Assembly: GCA_902792815.1 (NCBI GenBank)
Contig: CADBAY010000003.1
Location: 93,411 to 157,410 of the forward strand
From: an uncultured Bacteroidia bacterium
Lineage (GTDB): Bacteria > Bacteroidota > Bacteroidia > Bacteroidales > UBA932
Length of the DNA: 64,000 nt
Reading direction: 5' to 3'
Numbering within the stretch: position 1 is the first letter of the stretch; every line of letters starts with the position of its first letter. Under the pieces are notes generated by a model that was not told the DNA's origin, ran no database searches, and was given only the letters and a program-made list of their open reading frames with translations. The position numbers were made by a program, and so were the translations under genes. Positions 17,503-26,472 of the stretch are shown in pieces.

Positions 17503-18023
17503 TGCGGGTCCTGTTCTTCTGCTCTGCAGTAAAGGACATAGCTCCCGAATACAATTCTGCCGCCCGCAGCCTGGTCAAGGCCGCGTGCGACAAGGGCTAT
17601 GAGATAGTGTCGGGCGGCACTGTCAAGGGCACCATGGCCGTGGTCTGTGAGACCGCTGCCGAGTGTGGAGCTCGTGTGCGGGGTGTACTTCCCGCCTTTA
17701 TGCGCGGACTAGAGCATCCTGCCCTTACCGACCTTGAGTGGACGGACACCATGGCCGAACGCAAAGAAAAGATGCGCGAGGGAGTGGACCTTGTAATAGC
17801 CCTTCCCGGCGGCATAGGCACTATGGACGAGCTTTTCGAGACTTTTACTCTGGCAAAGCTCGGACAGTTCCACGGCAAACTTGCAGTGCTTAACATCGGC
17901 GGTTTCTACGACCCGCTTGCGGCGCTTCTGGACCATTTTGTGGCTGCAAACATGTTAACTCCGGAAGACCGCAAGATTCTTCATATCTGTTCCACAACCA
18001 ATGAAATAGAGGCTCTGCTGTGA
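17502..18023 (+). CDS. LOG-family (TIGR00730-like) Rossmann-fold protein
   Basis: A 173-residue protein resembling the LONELY GUY family of nucleotide 5'-monophosphate phosphoribohydrolases. It shows the hallmark PGGIGTMDELFETFT (about residues 104-118), preceded by ERKEKMREGVDLVIALPGG; this corresponds to the PGGxGTxxE motif that binds the phosphate. An N-terminal CSAVKD segment and SGGTVKGTMAVV complete the fold. It probably acts in nucleotide turnover. It overlaps its operon neighbours by one and four bases. Confidence 0.88.
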   Translation: MRVLFFCSAVKDIAPEYNSAARSLVKAACDKGYEIVSGGTVKGTMAVVCETAAECGARVRGVLPAFMRGLEHPALTDLEWTDTMAERKEKMREGVDLVIALPGGIGTMDELFETFTLAKLGQFHGKLAVLNIGGFYDPLAALLDHFVAANMLTPEDRKILHICSTTNEIEALL

Positions 18024-18988
18024 ACCGGGATGATGTCATACGCCTGCTGGGAAAAAGTTGGGACGAGTTCGGACGGCTTGTCGCCGGCTCCCTGCACTCC
18101 GACATCGAACTCCTGGAACAGGTCAACGCCTCGCTGATTGCTAATTCGGGCAAGCAGCTGCGTCCCATGCTCCTGCTGCTCATTGCCGGCGCCCTGGGCG
18201 AGGCAAACAGCGACACCAGCCGTTATGCCGCTGCAGTGGAGATGCTCCACAATGCCACCCTGATGCACGACGATGTTGCCGACCGTAGTTCGACCCGCCG
18301 TGGACAGCCTACGCTTTGCGCCCTCATGGGGCCTTCGGCTGCCGTGCTGGTCGGCGATTTTTGGCTCTCGAAGGCAATGGCTCACGTGGTGGATTCCAAG
18401 CACAGAGACGGGGCAATCAAGCTGTTCTCCAATACATTGAGCCAGCTGGCGGAAGGCGAGATGCTCCAGCTTCAGAAGGCCGAGTGGGCAGATACTACCG
18501 AGGAGGACTATCTGCGCATTATATACTGCAAGACTGCATCGCTCTTCGAGACTGCCTGCCGCGTGGGTGCTCTCTCCGTCGATGCCGACCAGAGGCTCTG
18601 TGAGGCTGCCGGCCATTATGGCAGGGCCCTGGGCATGGCCTTCCAGATTAGGGACGATATTTTCGACTACACCGAGGGATCCGAAATAGGCAAGCCGGTG
18701 GGCCTTGACCTGAAGGAACATAAAATTACCCTTCCATTGCTGGGCGCTCTCCGTGGCTATTCCGACCAAGGCGCCATCCGAGCAATGGTACGTGACATTA
18801 CATCCCATCCGGAATACTGCACTCAGCTGAGGGACTTTGTAATAAGCAACGGAGGGATAGAGTACGCCACCTCCAGGCTGGAATTCTTTGTCTCCAAAGC
18901 CATCGAGGAGCTAGATGCTTTTGCGCCCACCGCTCACAAGGATATGCTCAACGCTATCGCCAAATATAACGCCATACGCACCAAATGA
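18020..18988 (+). CDS. Polyprenyl diphosphate synthase
   Basis: Chain-elongating trans-isoprenyl synthase, making the long-chain precursor for menaquinone or another isoprenoid. The 322-residue product has both Asp-rich motifs: LMHDDVADRSSTRRG (first DDxxD) and QIRDDIFDYTEG (second), plus KQLRPMLLLL. Translation starts at GTG (18020), overlapping the LOG gene stop by four bases. Chain length cannot be deduced with confidence from the residues before the first motif. Confidence 0.9.
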   Translation: MNRDDVIRLLGKSWDEFGRLVAGSLHSDIELLEQVNASLIANSGKQLRPMLLLLIAGALGEANSDTSRYAAAVEMLHNATLMHDDVADRSSTRRGQPTLCALMGPSAAVLVGDFWLSKAMAHVVDSKHRDGAIKLFSNTLSQLAEGEMLQLQKAEWADTTEEDYLRIIYCKTASLFETACRVGALSVDADQRLCEAAGHYGRALGMAFQIRDDIFDYTEGSEIGKPVGLDLKEHKITLPLLGALRGYSDQGAIRAMVRDITSHPEYCTQLRDFVISNGGIEYATSRLEFFVSKAIEELDAFAPTAHKDMLNAIAKYNAIRTK

Positions 18989-19899
18989 ACATTGAGGAGA
19001 TACTGAAAGGAATGGTAGATGCAGGGCGCGTGCCCCATGCCATTATGTTTTCCGAGCCCGACGGAGGTCCGGCTTTCGGCCTTGCCGTCGGTTTCCTTAA
19101 GTATCTGTACGGGGAGGCGGGAGGCCGGGTGGCCAAACTCATACACCCCGATGTGCATTTCATTTTTCCCACAACCTCGCCCCAGACCTCAAGTTCTCTC
19201 GCTCCTCAGTTCAGGGAGCTTGCCCTTGCCAATCCTTCCTTTACCGAGGCCGAATTAAACTCCGCCCTGGGCATAGAGGGCAAGAGTTCGCTCATAGCCG
19301 TGGCCGAGGCCAAGGAAGTGCTCTCCAGCCTCTCGCTGAGCGCCCTGGAAGGCGGATGGCGGAGCGTAGTTATATACTTGCCCGAAAAGATGAATCAGGA
19401 AACGGCCAACCGTCTCCTTAAATCGATAGAGGAACCCAGCGAGAAGACTCTCTTCATCCTTATCACCCATGCTCCGGAGAAGGTGCTCCGCACCATCTGG
19501 TCGCGCTGTCAGCATTTCCAGCTCGGAGATGCTCTGAGGGCACCTGATTTTGACTCTCCCGAATTGCTTGATACTCTGATGGATGCCTTGAGCTCGAGAG
19601 ACCTTTTCGCCGCCCTGGAGGCGGGCGAAAAGATTTCGGCTCTTCCCTCGAGGGAAAATGCAAAAGCTTTTTGTAAATTTGCAGCCGACGCGATGCGCAA
19701 CCTGTTCATTGCCCAGCAAGGGCTGGACCTGCCGGCCACCTCTTCCGGTAAGGCGTCAGAGTGGGCACCGCGCTTTAAAAAAACCTTCCCCAGGGCCGCT
19801 GCCGCCTGTTTTGACAGGGCCGCCCGCCTTGTGGACAGGAACGTAAATACCAAAATCGTGTTCACCGACTTGGTGAACCGCCTTTCAAGTTTGTGCTGA
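18985..19899 (+). CDS. holB: DNA polymerase III delta' subunit
   Basis: Clamp-loader subunit. The 304-residue AAA-fold product lacks a functional Walker A (the loop reads SEPDGGPAFGLA), as expected for delta'. It retains the sensor-like segment LPEKMNQETANRLLKSIEEPS, ITHAPEKVLRTIWSRCQ (SRC motif) and the C-terminal helical collar. Four-base overlap with the polyprenyl synthase. Placement before ricT and gldH is the usual Bacteroidetes order. Confidence 0.9.
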   Translation: MNIEEILKGMVDAGRVPHAIMFSEPDGGPAFGLAVGFLKYLYGEAGGRVAKLIHPDVHFIFPTTSPQTSSSLAPQFRELALANPSFTEAELNSALGIEGKSSLIAVAEAKEVLSSLSLSALEGGWRSVVIYLPEKMNQETANRLLKSIEEPSEKTLFILITHAPEKVLRTIWSRCQHFQLGDALRAPDFDSPELLDTLMDALSSRDLFAALEAGEKISALPSRENAKAFCKFAADAMRNLFIAQQGLDLPATSSGKASEWAPRFKKTFPRAAAACFDRAARLVDRNVNTKIVFTDLVNRLSSLC

Positions 19900-21050
19900 T
19901 GGACAACGAGACCATACAATACGATTGCTTCCGTGGCTGCACCGTTACCGGCGGGGCAGACGGCGAAGATATATCCTGCGGCTACAGGGCCGGCTGCTGC
20001 AAGCTGTCGGACCGCAACTGGCTAAAGGGAATGGACGACGGCACCTGTCCGGACATTTTCGAGGTGCGTTTCAAAAACACCCGCAAGGGCTTCTATGTCA
20101 ACGATTCGCAGCAGAAGCTCAGCGTGGGTGACCTGGTGATTGTGGAGGCGACCAACGGCCACGACCTTGGGATAGTTACTCTCAACGGCCCTATTGTGGC
20201 CCGCCAGATGGCCTGCAAGGGCGTAAATCCGGAGACTACCGAATTCAAGAAAATATACCGCAAAGCCAAGCCCCTTGATATCCAGAAGTGGCAGGAAGCG
20301 ATAGCCCGCGAGCATGACACCATGATCAAAGCCCGCAAGATTGCCGCCGAGCTTGGGCTGGAGATGAAAATCGGTGACGTGGAGTTCCAGGGCGACGGTA
20401 CGAAGGCCATCTTCTACTATATAGCCGACGGCCGCGTTGACTTCCGACAGCTTATCAAGGTATTTGCCGAGGAGTTCCGCATACGCATAGAGATGAAGCA
20501 GATAGGCGCCCGTCAGGAGGCCGGTCTCATAGGCGGCCTTGGGGTGTGCGGAAGGGAACTTTGCTGCGCCAACTATATCACATCTTTCCAAAGCATATCC
20601 ACCTCTGCGGCACGCTGCCAGGATCTTTCGCTTAACCCGCAGAAACTGGCGGGGCAGTGCGGCAAGCTTAAGTGCTGCCTCAATTACGAGGTGGCCAATT
20701 ATCTCGATGCCCAGTCGCGCATTCCGCGCGTCCAGGGTCCTCTGGAGTTCGAGGACGGTCTGGCATATCTGCGCAAGACCGACATCCTCAGGGAGATTAT
20801 GTACTTCTCGTACGACCGCAACTCCGATGCCGACCTTTATCCCCTTGATGCCGCCGAGGTGCGTGAGATTCTGGAGATGAACCGTGCCGGGCAGAAGCCC
20901 GAGTCGCTCCGCACCGAGCCGGAGCCTTACATCCCCGAATTTGTAACTGCGGTAGGTGACGACAGCATTTCCCGCTTCGACGCTCCCAAGCGCAAGCGCT
21001 CGCGCAAGAAGAACGGCCGCCACGGCCGCAAGCAGGGAGATAAGCAGTGA
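19899..21050 (+). CDS. ricT: RicT/YaaT-like PSP1 domain protein
   Basis: A 383-residue cytosolic protein. A PSP1 domain (about 45-130) is followed by a Cys-rich block with QIGARQEAGLIGGLGVCGRE, LCCANYITSF, and CGKLKCCLNYE; these cysteines bind iron-sulfur clusters in Bacillus RicT-type complexes. The N-terminus adds further cysteines (CFRGC, ISCGYRAGCCK). The C-terminus is a basic tail. I start at the ATG at 19899, overlapping the holB stop as TGATG; a GTG two codons upstream is possible. The partner proteins seen in Bacillus are not here. Confidence 0.88.
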   Translation: MDNETIQYDCFRGCTVTGGADGEDISCGYRAGCCKLSDRNWLKGMDDGTCPDIFEVRFKNTRKGFYVNDSQQKLSVGDLVIVEATNGHDLGIVTLNGPIVARQMACKGVNPETTEFKKIYRKAKPLDIQKWQEAIAREHDTMIKARKIAAELGLEMKIGDVEFQGDGTKAIFYYIADGRVDFRQLIKVFAEEFRIRIEMKQIGARQEAGLIGGLGVCGRELCCANYITSFQSISTSAARCQDLSLNPQKLAGQCGKLKCCLNYEVANYLDAQSRIPRVQGPLEFEDGLAYLRKTDILREIMYFSYDRNSDADLYPLDAAEVREILEMNRAGQKPESLRTEPEPYIPEFVTAVGDDSISRFDAPKRKRSRKKNGRHGRKQGDKQ

Positions 21051-21466
21051 TGCGCCGCCCTCTCAGCCTGATTGCCTTAGCGGTGCTGCTGACCTGCTGC
21101 GCCCAGCCTTCGTCATACGAGCAGTTTGTACGCTCCGACAAGTCGGGGGAGTACAGCTTCACACTGGACATGTCGGACACCCTTGCCGCTTACGATCTGG
21201 CTTTCTACACGCTTATCGACCGTCCCCTCTTTCAGCGTGACACTCTGGTCAGTTTCCCTCTGAACGTGGTGTGGCGCTCGCCTTCGGGCAGGTATTTTTC
21301 CGAGACGGTTTACTATCCGGCCGATTCGCTGCGCGTAAGGTACCGCAGCGGAGTCGTCCCCTCGGAAGGAGGAGAGTGGGCCCTTCAGGTAAGCGTAACC
21401 CCCGAACCTGCGGGGTTCAGGGGTCTTGGCGTAATCTGCAGCAAATCGGCCCAGGCTAGTTTTTAG
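21050..21466 (+). CDS. gldH: GldH-like lipoprotein
   Basis: A 138-residue lipoprotein with a signal ending LLTCC (lipobox Cys about residue 16). The mature part is a small beta-sandwich-like domain (YEQFVRSDKSGEYSF, LYPLNVVWRSPSG-like strands, WALQVSVTP). Length, lipobox and position directly behind ricT and holB match GldH, named for gliding motility but present in non-gliding Bacteroidales. The start is TGATG-coupled to ricT. Its last 11 bases overlap the 3' end of the convergent DUF3857 gene. Confidence 0.8.
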   Translation: MRRPLSLIALAVLLTCCAQPSSYEQFVRSDKSGEYSFTLDMSDTLAAYDLAFYTLIDRPLFQRDTLVSFPLNVVWRSPSGRYFSETVYYPADSLRVRYRSGVVPSEGGEWALQVSVTPEPAGFRGLGVICSKSAQASF

Positions 21467-23327
21467 CTGTCAGCACAAGGTCGGCATCGTAGCAACGGTT
21501 CACTTTGCGGGCAAACTCGCGGAACTGGGCATAAGTGTCCGACCCGGAACGGTACTTCTTGAACTGCAAAGTCTGAACTATGTAAATGCTGTCGTCATGT
21601 CTCTCCACTGACGATTTAAACTCTGCCCAGGGCGTGTCGAAGGACACCGACTCCGGCAGGCTCTCGATATCATAGCCCTTGGGAATGTGTATCCGGATCA
21701 TGTCGGAACTTGTATAGCCAGAGGGGATTTCTATGTCGTTTACACGCACTTTCTTCTGGATGGGGAGCCGTTTACTCACTGGATTCAGAGGAATGAATAT
21801 GCGTCCGCTCTCAATGCGGGCGTAGCGGAGTGTCCGAAAACTATAGTTAATGGTCTTGCGGGGACAGAACCCCCGGCCGCATTTGCCGTAATCAGCAAAA
21901 TTATCACTCTCGGAGAGTATCTTTACATCTTCCGGATGAAGTTTGAGGCCGGCGGTGAGCATTTGCTCGCGAGTGTCGGGTTTAAGGTCTCCCCAACTAT
22001 AGTAGTTCTCGGTGTAGTCGAGCATCAAATGCCTGCTTACGTTCACCGTGGCACTGCCGTCAGCGGCAAGTGCAACATCGAATTCCTGCTTGCAGCAACT
22101 CAGGGAGTCGTGGTATGCGCCCACGCGTACAAGCTCTCCTCCCTCCGGCTTGATGAGCACAATCTCGTGCCCAGCTACATCCTCGTGCCTGTAGCCGAGG
22201 GGAATTTTGGGATTGGTACATTCTACAAACACCGTGTCTTTCAATTCCGGCAAGGGAACTGCGAGCATGGCGTGGTTCATCTGCCCCGTGGCGGTGAAAC
22301 CTGGCATGAGATCTTTGTTGTGGGTATTGATAATGTAGTAAATGGATGGTACGCCTACGGCTTTAAGCATGGCGGATAGATAGTTGGACAAGGCTTTGCA
22401 GTCCCCGAATCCGCTGCGGTCCACTTCTGCTGCAGCGATGGGCTTCAGCTTGCCTATCCCCAGTTCGATTGCTACGTAGCGGGTCTTTTCACGCAGGTAC
22501 TGGTACAGGACGCACAGCTTCTCATAGGAGTTCTTGCAGTCTTTGGTCATATCTTGCAACTTGGCTTGCGTTTCCGGGAACAGGGTATCAGTGCCCTGGC
22601 TTATATTACTCAGCCACAGGCCGTATTCCTTCCAGTCGGCCTGAGTGCCGGTGGTCCCGGCGTAAGAAAAGCTCTTGGGCGCAGCATATACCATAGGCAC
22701 CATCTCACGGGTTGACGGCATAAGGAACTCGTCCTGGATGGGCTGGAAATCCTTTACCTGCCACTCGTAAATAGAGCGTCCTTTTTGTTCCGATACTTGG
22801 AGCGGGGTGACATTGCTTGAGTAACAAACGATTTGAGTTTCCGTAGGCAGATCTAGTTTGTAGGAAGCCGATTTAAGGAGTACGTTGTCGGAAGCAAGAG
22901 GCAAGAACACAGGAAAGGTGTTTACTCCTCCTTTGTAGTTCACAGTGTACTCATAGCGGACGGTAAAAGGATAGTGCCCCGAAGGACTGTAGCCCGATAT
23001 AAAACTGTCTTCCGCAAGGCCGGAAGAGATGGACTGGGTGTAAAGGTCTTTCTTGCCGAACTTAAGCTTGCGACCGCCCGTTTCCAGCTCTCCGCTGAAT
23101 GTGCCGACACTCCGGAAAGAGTCGGTATAGATTAGGGGAGTAGCCTGGGAAACCCCGTTCTCGTTGTTTACCAATACTTCTGCGCTCACTTTGTACACGC
23201 CGCTTTGGGATGACTGGAGGGTAAAACTCTCGTTATGGGAGATAACCACAGCATCTGGTGTTTGGCCAGCCGCAGTCAGTGACAGCAATACCGCCATAAG
23301 AAACAAAATAGAGCGGCGGCGTATCAT
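21456..23327 (-). CDS. DUF3857/transglutaminase-like exported protein, triad present
   Basis: A 623-residue exported protein from the ATG at 23327, with signal peptide to about AAGQ. The N-terminal half is the beta-rich DUF3857 domain. A transglutaminase-like core follows at about 290-370, with FGDCKALSNYLSAMLKAVG (Cys near residue 309) and GQMNHAMLAVPL (His), so a Cys-His-Asp triad is plausible. A C-terminal DUF2569-like beta domain ends the protein. The ATG overlaps the upstream paralogue's stop by four bases. Role unknown; likely periplasmic or surface proteolysis or crosslinking. Confidence 0.85.
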   Translation of the reverse strand: MIRRRSILFLMAVLLSLTAAGQTPDAVVISHNESFTLQSSQSGVYKVSAEVLVNNENGVSQATPLIYTDSFRSVGTFSGELETGGRKLKFGKKDLYTQSISSGLAEDSFISGYSPSGHYPFTVRYEYTVNYKGGVNTFPVFLPLASDNVLLKSASYKLDLPTETQIVCYSSNVTPLQVSEQKGRSIYEWQVKDFQPIQDEFLMPSTREMVPMVYAAPKSFSYAGTTGTQADWKEYGLWLSNISQGTDTLFPETQAKLQDMTKDCKNSYEKLCVLYQYLREKTRYVAIELGIGKLKPIAAAEVDRSGFGDCKALSNYLSAMLKAVGVPSIYYIINTHNKDLMPGFTATGQMNHAMLAVPLPELKDTVFVECTNPKIPLGYRHEDVAGHEIVLIKPEGGELVRVGAYHDSLSCCKQEFDVALAADGSATVNVSRHLMLDYTENYYSWGDLKPDTREQMLTAGLKLHPEDVKILSESDNFADYGKCGRGFCPRKTINYSFRTLRYARIESGRIFIPLNPVSKRLPIQKKVRVNDIEIPSGYTSSDMIRIHIPKGYDIESLPESVSFDTPWAEFKSSVERHDDSIYIVQTLQFKKYRSGSDTYAQFREFARKVNRCYDADLVLTAKN

Positions 23328-25309
23328 TTCTTCTTCAAAACGATGGTTGAACTGTAAAGGCTGCACAGATGAGCCCAATAGTCGCGGAGGTCTTTGTATT
23401 GATCGGCGAGCAGGTTACACCCGTTACGGGTAAAACGATAGTTAAACGATATTGTACGGTCTCCATCAAACTGGCACTGAGCTATGGTGCGGCTACCCAG
23501 AACGGCGCAGTTTAGCGATACCGTTTGAGGTATGGACTCAACAGTATATCCCTCGGGAATAAAGATGAATGCGGTATATACTATACTTTCTGGGTACGGG
23601 AATTCTACCGGAATCATGCGCTCTGGCTCCCTGAAATCGCTTTCTTCGTGATATTTAGACAGGAACGGACGAACGTATATAAGGTCACCGGACTTGCTTG
23701 CCTGCGAGCAGAAAGAATAATCCAAAACGGCGTCAGGGCTCCACTGGTCGGCACCCTGGAAGGTCATGTCTTCTATCTCTATTTGATCGTCACCCTCAAT
23801 GTCCTCTGCAAATTTTTCATCATCATCGAAACTGTGCCAGGCACTTTTTAGCGTAGCCGCCCAGTTGTTGTAGCAATGTTGGCTTCGGGTGCCGTTGATA
23901 CTTCCGTCAGCAGCTACTTCCATCTTTACCGAGTCAATGAGTTGGTTGCGGCTCAATTGGGAAAGGTCCACCCAATGCCCCGGGCCTTTAAGTGGCACCA
24001 GACGGGCTTTGGAGACCAAGTAGTTGGTCGGCAACACGTTAAGATATGAATTCTTATCGGCTGCTTCCATATACCAAATCTTTCCGGATGGAGCTATGAC
24101 TTCCAGCACCACGGCATTATAGTCATCAGAGCTGACATGGTAGTCGAGCAGCAGCCCACAGTCGCGGGTTTTAACGAATACCGGTTCTGCTTTAAACCCG
24201 GCGTCGTTGAGCGCCGATGCCACAAGGGCGTTGATATCGGCAGAATCACCTTCCTGTGCTTTATAAGCCTTTGCCGATTCGGGAAGAATGTTTAGATAAT
24301 CGTTCCAATGCACTTTATCAAGTACAGCGTTGCGAATGGCTACCACTTGTGCCGCTTCGTCCTCTGAACTTGCCTTGGCCTGGGCGGCCTGTTCGGCAAA
24401 ACGCGATTTTGCGTGGAATTCTTTAATAAAACCATTCGCCTGCAGTTCTTCATCAACTTGTTCCCAAGTGGTACTGTAGTCCTTAAAATACTGATTGGCA
24501 ATGTTGATCAGGCGAAGGTCGTAAGTGCACCCCAGGCGATACAAGTCGGGGCAGTAGCAGTGCGGGGATGGCTTGTATGCCGGCACGTCAACAGCCCTGT
24601 GGGTGTCGGTTATGGTGTTGAATTCCAGCGATCCTCCGTTGTCAAAGCTAACTCTGCCGGGTGTGGAAGATTCTGTGGTCATGCTCGGTACATATCCCCG
24701 CATGATGCGATTGAATTTGAAATAGTCGCAGTAAGAGAAAACAACCTCGGACAGATTGATGGGGTAGCTGGTCTGTAGATACAAGGTTCCGATATTGGCC
24801 ACCCGTGGAGATGTGTAAGTGAACGAGACCTCCACCACTGAACCTACGCGTACATTCTGCGCAGAGAACGATACGGCCCGTCTTTTTTCCGATACTTCCT
24901 CGTCGAAAATAAGCTTGCGTGGCAGTTTATCAACCACTTTTTTGCCATTTTCAATATTGTAGGTGACTACTTTGATATTGCTGACCGACTCTCTTGGATC
25001 TGTAGCAATGGAGTAATATATTTTGTAGTCCCCGTGCTTCTTGCCAGACTCTTTAAGCACCTTGAAGCGCTCTGTGTGGGTTACCCTGCGGGTAAAGCCC
25101 ATTACGTTTGTTATCGTGGCGTCCACATCTATCTTTCGGTATAGAATGAGCACAGCGGCCGAAGTATCCTGGGGGTATTCCGCCATTTTAAGCTCTTCAT
25201 CGGAAATGACGCCGAACTTGGGGTTAATTGGAATCGACTGCGCGCCGGCGTCCAAATAGCATAGCAGCATGGTGCATAGCACAACAGTGGCTCTTAGTTT
25301 GAGTGTCAT
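23324..25309 (-). CDS. DUF3857-domain exported protein, transglutaminase core degenerate
   Basis: A 661-residue exported protein with signal peptide (LDAGAQS). DUF3857 spans about 50-250 (RRVTHTERFKVLKESGKKHG; SVVEVSFTYTSP). The transglutaminase-like region around residue 353 reads GDSADINALVASALNDAGF where the paralogue has GDCK, and the expected catalytic His position reads DYNAVVLEV, so enzyme activity is unlikely. The C-terminal domain matches the paralogue in layout (IPVEFPYPESIVYTAFIFIP). First gene of a two-gene operon. Confidence 0.85.
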   Translation of the reverse strand: MTLKLRATVVLCTMLLCYLDAGAQSIPINPKFGVISDEELKMAEYPQDTSAAVLILYRKIDVDATITNVMGFTRRVTHTERFKVLKESGKKHGDYKIYYSIATDPRESVSNIKVVTYNIENGKKVVDKLPRKLIFDEEVSEKRRAVSFSAQNVRVGSVVEVSFTYTSPRVANIGTLYLQTSYPINLSEVVFSYCDYFKFNRIMRGYVPSMTTESSTPGRVSFDNGGSLEFNTITDTHRAVDVPAYKPSPHCYCPDLYRLGCTYDLRLINIANQYFKDYSTTWEQVDEELQANGFIKEFHAKSRFAEQAAQAKASSEDEAAQVVAIRNAVLDKVHWNDYLNILPESAKAYKAQEGDSADINALVASALNDAGFKAEPVFVKTRDCGLLLDYHVSSDDYNAVVLEVIAPSGKIWYMEAADKNSYLNVLPTNYLVSKARLVPLKGPGHWVDLSQLSRNQLIDSVKMEVAADGSINGTRSQHCYNNWAATLKSAWHSFDDDEKFAEDIEGDDQIEIEDMTFQGADQWSPDAVLDYSFCSQASKSGDLIYVRPFLSKYHEESDFREPERMIPVEFPYPESIVYTAFIFIPEGYTVESIPQTVSLNCAVLGSRTIAQCQFDGDRTISFNYRFTRNGCNLLADQYKDLRDYWAHLCSLYSSTIVLKKK

Positions 25310-25343
25310 AGTTTAAAAAGAAAAATTACCAGTCTTATAAACG

Positions 25344-25351
25344 CAAATTTA
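25344..25351 (-). promoter_or_regulatory. -7 box of the DUF3857 operon
   Basis: On the minus strand TAAATTTG, an exact TAnnTTTG match 34 nt before the ATG at 25309. Confidence 0.55.
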
Positions 25352-25395
25352 TTAAAAAAGATGCAATTTCAATACCACGGCGCTCCCAAAGGCAT

Positions 25396-25430
25396 AAAAA
25401 AGCCGGCGGGAAGGGATTCCTGCCGGCTTT
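25396..25430 (-). terminator. Terminator of the ribosomal operon (after tsf)
   Basis: AAAGCCGGC (25399-25407) pairs with GCCGGCTTT (25422-25430). On the minus strand, after tsf, the hairpin is followed by six T. Confidence 0.88.
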
Positions 25431-25448
25431 TGTATTGGTGACTGATGA

Positions 25449-26444
25449 TTAGTCGTTGAGGGAGAAGCGCTTGAAGGCGACCACCTTGGCCTCTTTGTCC
25501 TCGGCTGCGATAGCGGCCTTGACGGAGATCTTGTCGTCGCTCATCTGGTACTCCTGCTCCTCGAGGGTCTGCTCCTTGAGGAATTTCTGCACGCGGCCGT
25601 TTGCGATATTCTCGATCATTGCGGGGTTCAGGCTTGCGGCCTTCTCCTCGCCGACGGTCTTGATAATCTCGCGGGCCTGGGCAGCCTGCTCGGGAGTGAT
25701 CCAGCCCTTTGCGGTGTTGGACTCGATATGGTCTTCGCTGTCCACGTGAGCGGGATTGATGCCCACTTTCTTAAGGGCGGCGTCGATGGCCTTCTGGACC
25801 ATCTCGTCCTTGGTCTTCTGGACGGCAACGGCTTTCTCGTTGTCCAGTACGCTCTGAGGGCAGTCAGCTATGCCTATGGACACAGGGTTCATAGAAGCGA
25901 CCTGCATCACCACACCTTTGGCGAGAGCCTCGCTGACGGGCTTGTTGAAGCCTACCAATGCGCCAAGCTTGCCATTGATCTTGTGGATGTATTCGGCCAC
26001 GAAAGGAGCCTCCACGAGGGCGTAGCCCACCAGGACGTGCTTCTCTCCGGTCTTGCCGGTCTGTGCCTCTACTGCCTCGGCCACGGTGTATCCGTCGGGC
26101 ATCTTGCAGGCCTTGAGGCCTTCAAGGTCGGCGGGGCAGTTTGCGATGGCCACGTCGGCGATGGCGTCGGCGAGGTTCTGGAAGTCGGAGTTGCGGGACA
26201 CGAAGTCGGTCTCGCAGCCGAGGCATACCAGAATGCCCTTACCACCTGCGATGCGAGCCTTGACGGCGCCTTCCGATGTCTCACGGTCGGCCCTCTTGGC
26301 TGCAACCATCTTGCCCTTCTCGCGGATGATGCCGATAGCTTTCTCGAAGTTGCCTTCTGCCTCCTCGAGCGCCTTCTTGCAGTCCATCATACCGGCGGAA
26401 GTCATCTTACGTAACTTCATTACGTCTGCTGCTGTAATTGCCAT
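25449..26444 (-). CDS. tsf: Elongation factor Ts
   Basis: Guanine-nucleotide exchange factor for EF-Tu. The 331-residue product has an N-terminal UBA-like domain (ADVMKLRKMTSAGMMDCKKAL), the TDFVSRNSDF motif that contacts EF-Tu, and the repeated core domain. It is longer than E. coli EF-Ts (about 283), as usual in Bacteroidetes, with the extra sequence at the C-terminal half. It follows rpsB by 28 bases and ends at the operon terminator. Confidence 0.97.
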   Translation of the reverse strand: MAITAADVMKLRKMTSAGMMDCKKALEEAEGNFEKAIGIIREKGKMVAAKRADRETSEGAVKARIAGGKGILVCLGCETDFVSRNSDFQNLADAIADVAIANCPADLEGLKACKMPDGYTVAEAVEAQTGKTGEKHVLVGYALVEAPFVAEYIHKINGKLGALVGFNKPVSEALAKGVVMQVASMNPVSIGIADCPQSVLDNEKAVAVQKTKDEMVQKAIDAALKKVGINPAHVDSEDHIESNTAKGWITPEQAAQAREIIKTVGEEKAASLNPAMIENIANGRVQKFLKEQTLEEQEYQMSDDKISVKAAIAAEDKEAKVVAFKRFSLND

Positions 26445-26472
26445 AGCTTTATCTCTTTAAGGGTTAATGGAA

